Below, one piece after another: positions 5,704-11,043 of a DNA stretch of 11,043 nt (positions within the stretch are counted from its first letter, which is position 1; every line of letters starts with the position of its first letter). The translations under genes and the position numbers were made by a program. Under the pieces are notes generated by a model. It was not told the DNA's origin and did not search any database. It was given only the letters and a program-made list of their open reading frames with translations. The stretch spans positions 1-11,043 of the forward strand of contig LT649969.1 in the NCBI GenBank assembly GCA_900128395.1, read 5' to 3'. Source of the DNA: Stramenopiles sp. TOSAG23-2 (Eukaryota; Sar).

Positions 5704-7539
5704 TTACATCACTGTAAATGAATCAATTGGTACACCTGTTTTATCTTGTGCTATAAATTGAAGTTTCATATTTCTTACTTTCTTCTTTCTATTCTCATTT
5801 ATATTACCATTGTTACCACTGTTAATATCATCATCATTTTTTACATCATCATGTATCCAGCCATTTAACAATATACCTTTTTTATTTTTAACAATTTGAT
5901 TATTAGTATTACTATTTTTTTTCTCCGTTCCAATTACTTTTAATTTCAATACATGATGCTTTCCAATAGTAACTTTGTAAAATTTATAATTTGCAACACG
6001 ATAATTATCGATATCTTCTAATTCAGCACCTGCACCACCAGATATTATATATGTTACATCATTTTTACGGCCACGTTGATATACATGTGAATGTCCACTA
6101 ATAACAACATCAACTTTATACTGTTCAAATAATGGCACCCATTTTTCTCGTACATGTTTTCCCATATTTTTTTCATTTTTATTAAACCATGCATTTGGTT
6201 CCCAGTATTCTATAAATGGTGCTATGTGGCATAGAATAATTCGATATTCAGCATCTTTAAATTTATTAGATTGAAATTCATTTAACATAAAATCTCTTTG
6301 TTTACTATCATCAATATTGCTATTTAAAACAACAAAACGAATGGCATTGCCTATGGAAAGGCTATAATATGTATGATCATATCGTTTCTTTCTCAAATTG
6401 CCATTATTATTATTAATATTGAAAAATCTTGAGGGTATAACATCATGATTCCCTTGCGTTAATAATAAAGGTATTTGATGTGTAAATGGTAAACGTTGTA
6501 AGGGTGAGAAAAAATAAGAATGCCATTCCCGTTTAATATATGCATCTTGCACTGCATCACCTAAATGTATTAAAAGATTTGGATGTGAAGCTTGATCATA
6601 ATCATTTTCATTAGCAGATTGTAATAATCTTTCGAAAGTAACTGCACCAGCTTGATTATCTCCAAAGATGAGAAAGGAATAAAGCAATTGTTTTTTCATC
6701 TTTCTTTTTTTTGTATTTTTTAAATATGCATTTTTAATATCATTATCATTACTATTTCTTAATGTTAATGATGATGGTGGTACATGAAATTTCTTACCTG
6801 TAATAGCTGGACTGTTTTGAAAACGTTCATTCGTATTTTTATTTATCATATTCATACCATATATGTAATCATCACCAGGTGGTAAATTAGAATTTAAAGT
6901 TATTATATGCGAACGGTGTGTTGAAGTTAATTCATTGGTACCTATATGATTACAATATGACGAAGACGACGAAAATGATATTGAGGATGAAGTTGTTGAC
7001 AAAAAATTGGTAGAAGATGATGTTGTAGAATTGATATTGCAGCATTGATGTATTTTATTCTTTTTGCTAAAAAAGCAAAATTCTGTCCATCCATTATCTG
7101 CTTGTTTACTACAACCAGATGTCTCCCAAAAAAACGACAATTGATTATTATTACCAATAGTTAAAAATGGTTTTGTATATAATCTACAATATGCAACTGA
7201 TATTAATGGCACATCTTGAAACAATGTTTCGAACGAGACATAGTTAAGATATTCCATCCATAAGTCTATATACGAATGTAATGCATAAACGCCTTGGTTT
7301 GTAAAAATAACTTCATACAAAAAATCTGAAAAGTTCACAAAAATATTTGTAGTAAATATTTGATGAAATAAATTTGATTGAAATATATACAAATATAATG
7401 TAATAATTAAACATCCAAATGTATACCAAGACAATATAATTTGTTTACATATCTTTTTCCACTTGAATTTCTTTCTTTTACGACGACGGCGAGATCCAAC
7501 ATATGGTTGTTGTTGTTGGATTTGTTCATACCTCGGCAT
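5704..7539 (-). CDS. Membrane-anchored calcineurin-like metallophosphoesterase (PAP-like)
   Basis: The 611-residue protein has the motif order of the purple-acid-phosphatase branch of metallophosphoesterases: GDNQAG (293-298), HLGDAV (325-330), GNHD (363-366), H438 in CHIAP and GHSHVYQR (482-489), which supply the two-metal ligands. Before it, about 110-145 (PLISVAYCRLY to WETSG) resembles the fibronectin-like N-terminal domain of PAPs. A basic stretch (17-28, RRRRKRKKFKWK) followed by a hydrophobic segment (about 35-52) predicts a type II signal anchor with the catalytic part in the lumen or outside. The Ser-rich (171-195) and Asn/Asp-rich (about 565-583) segments look like low-complexity inserts. 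Where true PAPs have the Fe(III)-binding Tyr (GDxxY), this protein has Gln331, so it is probably not a purple enzyme. The first ATG is at 7539; the longer reading to 7563 begins with TTG. Substrate unknown. Confidence 0.88.
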   Translation of the reverse strand: MPRYEQIQQQQPYVGSRRRRKRKKFKWKKICKQIILSWYTFGCLIITLYLYIFQSNLFHQIFTTNIFVNFSDFLYEVIFTNQGVYALHSYIDLWMEYLNYVSFETLFQDVPLISVAYCRLYTKPFLTIGNNNQLSFFWETSGCSKQADNGWTEFCFFSKKNKIHQCCNINSTTSSSTNFLSTTSSSISFSSSSSYCNHIGTNELTSTHRSHIITLNSNLPPGDDYIYGMNMINKNTNERFQNSPAITGKKFHVPPSSLTLRNSNDNDIKNAYLKNTKKRKMKKQLLYSFLIFGDNQAGAVTFERLLQSANENDYDQASHPNLLIHLGDAVQDAYIKREWHSYFFSPLQRLPFTHQIPLLLTQGNHDVIPSRFFNINNNNGNLRKKRYDHTYYSLSIGNAIRFVVLNSNIDDSKQRDFMLNEFQSNKFKDAEYRIILCHIAPFIEYWEPNAWFNKNEKNMGKHVREKWVPLFEQYKVDVVISGHSHVYQRGRKNDVTYIISGGAGAELEDIDNYRVANYKFYKVTIGKHHVLKLKVIGTEKKNSNTNNQIVKNKKGILLNGWIHDDVKNDDDINSGNNGNINENRKKKVRNMKLQFIAQDKTGVPIDSFTVM

Positions 7540-7933
7540 TGTGTATGTAATAAAATAAATCAAAAGACTAAAATGAAATGATATATACTTTATAATGTTT
7601 ACATATATATATATATATATATAGTATATTATACTTTCACCTTCTTATTCAAATGTATTTAATAATTTAATTCACAAATTCAAATTTATCATTTTTACCC
7701 CTTCTTCCTATAATATATATACCTTTAACTTCTCGTCATCATCTCCGTCTAATATAAATCATAATGAAATTCAATAGAAAATACATATGTACAAAAGGTC
7801 AATAGACTGTATAAATCAATTGAATATCGTAAAAAGTTTAAATCTTTCTCACCACACCCACCCATTTATATAGTCACACACACACACACACACACACTCT
7901 CTCTCTAATATATTAATTTAAAATATAATCATC
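7540..7933. promoter_or_regulatory. Divergent 5' intergenic region with microsatellites
   Basis: This 394-bp stretch lies between the starts of the metallophosphoesterase (-) and the Gly/Tyr-rich gene (+) and should contain both promoters. It holds an (AT)n tract at 7603-7623 and an (CA)11(CT)5 microsatellite at 7875-7906, which ends 27 bp before the ATG at 7934. No ORF of note and no recognisable promoter box. Confidence 0.4.
7875..7906. repeat. (CA)n(CT)n compound microsatellite
   Basis: Eleven CA units (7875-7896) run directly into five CT units (7897-7906). The tract lies in the presumed 5' untranslated or core promoter region of the Gly/Tyr-rich gene. Confidence 0.97.
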
Positions 7934-8315
7934 ATGGCAAGTGCAACAAATTTATTATTAGGATTTTCTGGAATATTACTTGGTAATGTCAAAGATGTGG
8001 AAGCTAAAATATTATTACCTTGAAATCTTTAAAAAACAACAAAATCTGCAATTTTCTTAGTAATCTATTATAATAGCTGAATTTAATAGTAAGAATAATA
8101 TTGATGAAAATGAAGGATATGGAGGCCGAGTGAGTAATTCGTATTTTCCACCTAGATGTTATTATAATGGTTATACTGGTCATGGTAATGGATCACACGT
8201 TATTGTTGGTATAGTTAGAGGCCGAAGGAGTGGGGGGGGCGTCTCCGTGGGTTCGTCGTGGGCTCCACCTCGCTACCGAATGCATCAATCTTCTGAGTCC
8301 ATAAGCATTTCGTAA
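7934..8315 (+). CDS. Small Gly/Tyr-rich protein with probable signal peptide, two exons (7934-7982, 8077-8315)
   Basis: Without splicing, the ATG at 7934 gives only 29 codons. Removing a GT-AG intron at 7983-8076 (94 bp, GTAATG...AATAG) joins codon 17 in phase (G+CT) to an open frame that runs to the TAA at 8313, giving 95 residues. The N-terminus MASATNLLLGFSGILLA is hydrophobic with no charged residue and could be a signal peptide or membrane anchor. After it come an acidic/Asn stretch, GYGG, PPRCYYNGYTGHGNGSH, a basic GRRSGGG segment and a Ser-rich end. I recognise no family. The nearer AG at 8060 gives a stop after six codons, so 8076 is preferred; a further intron from the GTGAGT at 8130 cannot be excluded. 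The intron spans the left part of the duplication, so only exon 2 is seen in copy 1. Confidence 0.55.
7983..8076 (+). other. Predicted spliceosomal intron
   Basis: The donor is CTTG/GTAATG and the acceptor ATAATAG/CT. It is 94 bp, AT-rich and has stop codons in the incoming frame (TGA at 8021). Its removal restores an open frame across the junction. The duplicated segment begins within it, at 8006 or earlier. Confidence 0.5.
8219..8278. other. GC-rich islet inside the Gly-rich exon (copy 2)
   Basis: This is the exact counterpart of 215-274: roughly 70% G+C with a run of eight G, inside otherwise AT-rich DNA. Confidence 0.6.
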
Positions 8316-8339
8316 TTTTGATTCACTCTTCTCTCTTCT

Positions 8340-9308
8340 CTACAACTTTGATTTATTATTCATATTATCTTCTTTTGGCCAAAATGCAATAGTTCTAATT
8401 TCAACACTTTCTCGACTTGGGTAATTACTTGGTGCATTTGGCAAATCAAAACCAGCATGTGCACTTGGAACTCCACCAAATTTGGAATCATAACATTTTA
8501 ACAATATACATTCATCATTCATTAAATCACTGACATAACACCATTTATGGTTTGGATTGTATTTAGCAACACTAATACCACCTTCACGATCAGGATATAC
8601 AAATTTCAAATCAGCAAAATCATTTGGTGCAAATGATTCTTTATCGCATACAGCTAATGAATTGTCTTTCACTGGATGGGCACCAATGGAACGCCATACA
8701 TTGATAAACGCTACACGATGAGTGTCTAATAAATATTTTGCTTCTTCCATATTTAACAATGGTTCTTTAACGGTATTTGCTGTAATATCAGCATCAATTG
8801 GTGCTGCCAACTGTAAAACACGATTTCGTGCACTTATTGGAGTATAATCATTATGACATAAACCTACAGGATTTTGAATTGGTGCCCCACCTTTTAATAA
8901 TTCACCTGCAGCTTTTTTGTTTCTTAAAACATGGTCAAATACTAAAACTTTTGCAGCACCAGTTCGTTCCTTTACAAGCTCTCCACATGCCGGGTAATAT
9001 TCATTCATAACAATTTCATTATCATAATAATCCATAGTTGATAAAGATGATTTATTTTTAACATACATAAAACCATGATTATCTAAAGCATCTGTTGTTG
9101 TCCATTTAGATATCTCTGGTCGAACATCTCGTACTTTCATAACGCGCGGGTCTTTGTTCTCCGGTAAAAATGGATTAAAAACTTCACCATGTTCTTCAAT
9201 AGGTGGTTTTAATCCTTTGTCCTCAAATCTGAGATATAACACCATTTGTTTATTATTATTTGGTGTATAATTTAAAGTAGCATTGACGAATGTTCCAGAA
9301 TTTGCCAT
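8340..9308 (-). CDS. CmcJ/NvfI-family putative Fe(II)/2-oxoglutarate-dependent oxygenase (copy 2)
   Basis: The 322-residue product is identical in every residue to that at 336-1304, with the same H152/D154, H284 and R305 candidate active-site residues and the same ATG choice (the upstream extension to 9344 starts with GTG). The 3' neighbour is again the Gly/Tyr-rich gene, with 24 bp between stop codons, but here that gene is complete. The 5' side differs beyond 9456: it faces a doubtful small ORF and the DUF1254-DUF1214 gene instead of the RagC gene. If the duplication is real, both copies look intact and share about 145 bp of upstream DNA, so they could be co-expressed. Confidence 0.85.
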   Translation of the reverse strand: MANSGTFVNATLNYTPNNNKQMVLYLRFEDKGLKPPIEEHGEVFNPFLPENKDPRVMKVRDVRPEISKWTTTDALDNHGFMYVKNKSSLSTMDYYDNEIVMNEYYPACGELVKERTGAAKVLVFDHVLRNKKAAGELLKGGAPIQNPVGLCHNDYTPISARNRVLQLAAPIDADITANTVKEPLLNMEEAKYLLDTHRVAFINVWRSIGAHPVKDNSLAVCDKESFAPNDFADLKFVYPDREGGISVAKYNPNHKWCYVSDLMNDECILLKCYDSKFGGVPSAHAGFDLPNAPSNYPSRESVEIRTIAFWPKEDNMNNKSKL

Positions 9309-9768
9309 GTTTACGAATATATATATATCTAAATATATGTGCACGTGAACTTACTATTTATAAATGTAATGTTTCTAATATATATTGTGTACTACAACAT
9401 GATGCCATTGTCTTCATCGGTAAGTATCCATATAATGTTTGTTTTTTTTATAGTTGTTTTAGTTGTTTTAGTTTTACTTCTATATAAAAGAAGTTCGATG
9501 ATGATGTCGGGAGAAGATGGTGATGTGATTAGACGGAGATTTTGTACTACACATAGTCTAAAAATTACAATATTGTCTATATATAGTTGCTGTAAAAAAA
9601 TGTTGGTAGTAAAAAATGGAATAAATACATAGCTCATTGACCCAACCTGGCCAATCCAAAACAACAACAACACAAGGCCTGGGCAAGCACGAGATATATA
9701 CCAAAAAAAATATATGTTTCAACACGTCTATCTCCGTTGTTGTTCACATTCTTTATTATATATAAGAC
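9309..9768. other. Intergenic region between oxygenase copy 2 and DUF1254-DUF1214 gene
   Basis: This 460-bp stretch begins with the 5' flank of the oxygenase gene, shared with copy 1 to 9456, and ends with the 3' flank of the minus-strand gene. TTTATT at 9752-9757 reads as AATAAA on the minus strand, 12 nt past the stop codon. The only candidate gene is the small ORF at 9399-9632. Confidence 0.5.
9399..9632 (+). CDS. Doubtful small single-pass membrane protein
   Basis: The ORF starts with tandem ATGs and encodes 77 residues: a short MMPLSSS head, a strongly hydrophobic segment (about 9-29, including IMFVFFIVVLVVLVLLLY), a Lys-Arg stop-transfer pair, and a basic/Cys-containing tail. T-rich DNA easily encodes Val/Leu/Phe runs, so hydrophobicity alone is weak support. 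The start lies in the duplication and the rest outside it. In copy 1 the same start (1395) runs only 37 codons because of the 31-bp tandem duplication and different downstream DNA. If real, it keeps the alternating strand order of the window. No family recognised. Confidence 0.2.
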   Translation: MMPLSSSVSIHIMFVFFIVVLVVLVLLLYKRSSMMMSGEDGDVIRRRFCTTHSLKITILSIYSCCKKMLVVKNGINT

Positions 9769-11043
9769 TTACAATTTACTTGTTGAAATATTATTATTAA
9801 TGATTTGTATAATTGGCAATTCAATATTTTGTAAGCCTTTCCTTGTATGCAAAATTTTATCAGGATGGTATAAACGTATTGATAATGAATTATATGGGCG
9901 TCCATCTTTTGCAGGACCTGATGGTAATATTTCATCTTCACTAGTCACTAAACCAGATGCAATTGCTTCTTCACTTGATTTACTAGTAAATACAAAACGA
10001 AATTTATTTGATGAACTATCTTTATCTGGTGTATATGAATATTTACCTAAATCATTTTTAATTAAAAAATTATCTTGTGCATAAGCAGTAATTGACCACC
10101 ATCTTGCAGGAACAGTTTCTTTATCCCATATAACTTCATAATCATTTAAATAATGCATCCTATTGCCATCATCATCAGCATCAGCAAAATAATAAACAGC
10201 TTCATCTTTTGTCAATGCAAACACACCAACTTCCGCTATTAATGCTCTTGTATACATATCTGCATTTGGATCTCCAGCACTTCCCATAGCCCACCAAGAT
10301 GGTGATTTGGTTGAACGAACATTGAAAAATGTATCTGTAATTGGAGCAGCGATTTTTTTAAAATAATTTGAAGAGATATAATATCCAATGAAACTACCTA
10401 ATGCAGTTGTAATGAAATTCTTTAAAAATGTTGCATTTCGTTGGTTGCGAAGTAGCAATGTACCAACCAATACAGCTATTGATCCATACATTGTAGTACT
10501 TTGTAATGTTTCTATTCGTTTTTCTTCTTTTCGTGACAATGGTTTGTAAAGGTTTTCCGTTGTAATCAACTTTGCACTATAAAAATCTTTATAATATTGT
10601 AAATATTTCATTTCCTCATTACGAGGATCTTCTACTAAGACACGGTTGATTCCAAAACCAAGTGTAGATGGCGATTGTGCAATAATTGCATTTGGTTCTG
10701 TGATTTTGCTTGGATCATGTTGTGGACCTAATACATAAATGACCACAATATCACCAACATTATATTCTGTATCATTTTTCACAAAGAAACAATCTGTATT
10801 ATCTGCAAATAACGATAATGACCAATAACTATCTGGAATTCTGCCTTCCAACCGCAAAGGATATTTTGAAACATCATACCAAACTGTTAAATATAATAAG
10901 TCAGGAGCTGGACGAACAACAAATCGACTTTTTGATGTGGGTAGTCTACTTTGTCCAAATCCATATTCATTGAAAGAAACTCTTTTACGTGCTCGTTGTC
11001 CATCAAAATATGCATCCATAATTTTGTATGGTCGGTCTTCCAC
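9769..11043 (-). CDS. DUF1254-DUF1214 two-domain protein, N-terminus beyond the window
   Basis: The visible 424 codons run off the right edge; the first codon seen is GTG and is not a credible start. The N-terminal part has DUF1254 marks: PDLLYLTVWYDVSKYPLRL (47-65), PDSYWSLSLFADNTDCFFVKND (70-91) and DIVVIYVLGP (98-107). Two hydrophobic segments (about 185-198 and 207-224) follow, likely a membrane hairpin. The C-terminal part is DUF1214-like: RALIAEVGVFALTKDEAVYY (266-285), PARWWSITAY (312-321), NFLIKNDLGKYSY (325-337) and SLSIRLYHP (386-394). From what I know of these families, the two domains are often neighbouring short genes in alphaproteobacteria; here they lie in one chain. Biochemical role unknown. 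An AATAAA follows the stop (9752-9757 on the other strand). No intron is evident in the visible part. Confidence 0.85.
   Translation of the reverse strand: MEDRPYKIMDAYFDGQRARKRVSFNEYGFGQSRLPTSKSRFVVRPAPDLLYLTVWYDVSKYPLRLEGRIPDSYWSLSLFADNTDCFFVKNDTEYNVGDIVVIYVLGPQHDPSKITEPNAIIAQSPSTLGFGINRVLVEDPRNEEMKYLQYYKDFYSAKLITTENLYKPLSRKEEKRIETLQSTTMYGSIAVLVGTLLLRNQRNATFLKNFITTALGSFIGYYISSNYFKKIAAPITDTFFNVRSTKSPSWWAMGSAGDPNADMYTRALIAEVGVFALTKDEAVYYFADADDDGNRMHYLNDYEVIWDKETVPARWWSITAYAQDNFLIKNDLGKYSYTPDKDSSSNKFRFVFTSKSSEEAIASGLVTSEDEILPSGPAKDGRPYNSLSIRLYHPDKILHTRKGLQNIELPIIQIINNNISTSKL

Larger units (their letters stand above)
8006..9456. repeat. Copy 2 of the 1.45-kb near-perfect direct duplication
   Basis: It matches 1-1452 at an offset of 8005, then 8004 after the one-A difference near 8031-8036. 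It includes exon 2 of the Gly/Tyr-rich gene, the whole oxygenase gene and the 5' flank up to TATAGTTG at 9456. The sequence beyond the right edge (TTTTAGTTGTTTTAG) is unlike that beyond copy 1. Confidence 0.97.

Noticed and set aside
1-9456. Duplication as the ends of a transposon or long terminal repeats
   Set aside because: The repeated block carries ordinary host-type genes, and the DNA between the copies has RagC, MTHFR and phosphatase genes but no transposase, integrase or reverse transcriptase. Terminal inverted repeats were not seen.
9392-9673. 93-codon minus-strand ORF upstream of oxygenase copy 2
   Set aside because: It is rich in Ile/Thr/Lys runs from low-complexity DNA, overlaps the plus-strand small ORF and shows no motif; a similar minus-strand ORF near 1410-1622 has a different body, so there is no conservation.
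9737-10084. 115-codon plus-strand ORF
   Set aside because: It lies almost wholly inside the DUF1254-DUF1214 gene on the other strand, whose conserved motifs fix that strand as coding.
1-11043. Giant virus or bacterial origin of the window
   Set aside because: The RagC-type GTPase, the presequence, the predicted intron, the microsatellites and the lack of ribosome binding sites or operons fit nuclear DNA. No viral hallmark gene is present.

Overview
The window is AT-rich nuclear DNA of a eukaryote, probably a compact protist or alga-like genome. The main evidence is a clear RagC/Gtr2-type GTPase, a protein with a mitochondrial-type presequence, a gene that reads through only if a GT-AG intron is removed, and intergenic DNA full of (AT)n, (CA)n and poly-A/T tracts. 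No ribosome binding sites, operons, tRNA, rRNA, CRISPR array or transposase are visible. I cannot fix the lineage; a stramenopile-like protist is a guess from the gene mix.

Layout, left to right. (1) 1-1452 is the first copy of a near-perfect duplication. It holds the last exon of a small Gly/Tyr-rich protein (+) and a complete CmcJ/NvfI-family putative Fe(II)/2-oxoglutarate oxygenase (-). (2) 1453-8005 is unique sequence with four genes: a RagC/D-type GTPase (+), an N-terminally anchored methyltransferase-like protein (-), a short alphaproteobacterial-type methylenetetrahydrofolate reductase with a mitochondrial presequence (+), and a membrane-anchored calcineurin-like metallophosphoesterase (-). 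The first exon of the Gly/Tyr-rich gene follows at 7934. (3) 8006-9456 is the second copy of the duplication, with the rest of the small gene and an identical oxygenase gene. (4) 9457-11043 is unique again. It holds the rest of a doubtful small membrane ORF (+) and a DUF1254-DUF1214 protein (-) cut by the window end.

Every confident gene lies on the opposite strand to its neighbours, so genes alternate between divergent (shared 5' region) and convergent (shared 3' region) pairs. The two longer convergent gaps share an identical 14-nt inverted-repeat-containing motif. The genes do not form one obvious pathway: nutrient signalling (Rag), one-carbon metabolism (MTHFR), small-molecule oxidation (CmcJ family), phosphoester hydrolysis, and an uncharacterised bacterial-type DUF1254/DUF1214 protein. 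The points most worth following are the 1.45-kb duplication, whose right edge carries a further 31-bp tandem duplication in copy 1; the unsolved 5' end of the RagC gene; and the shared 3' motif.
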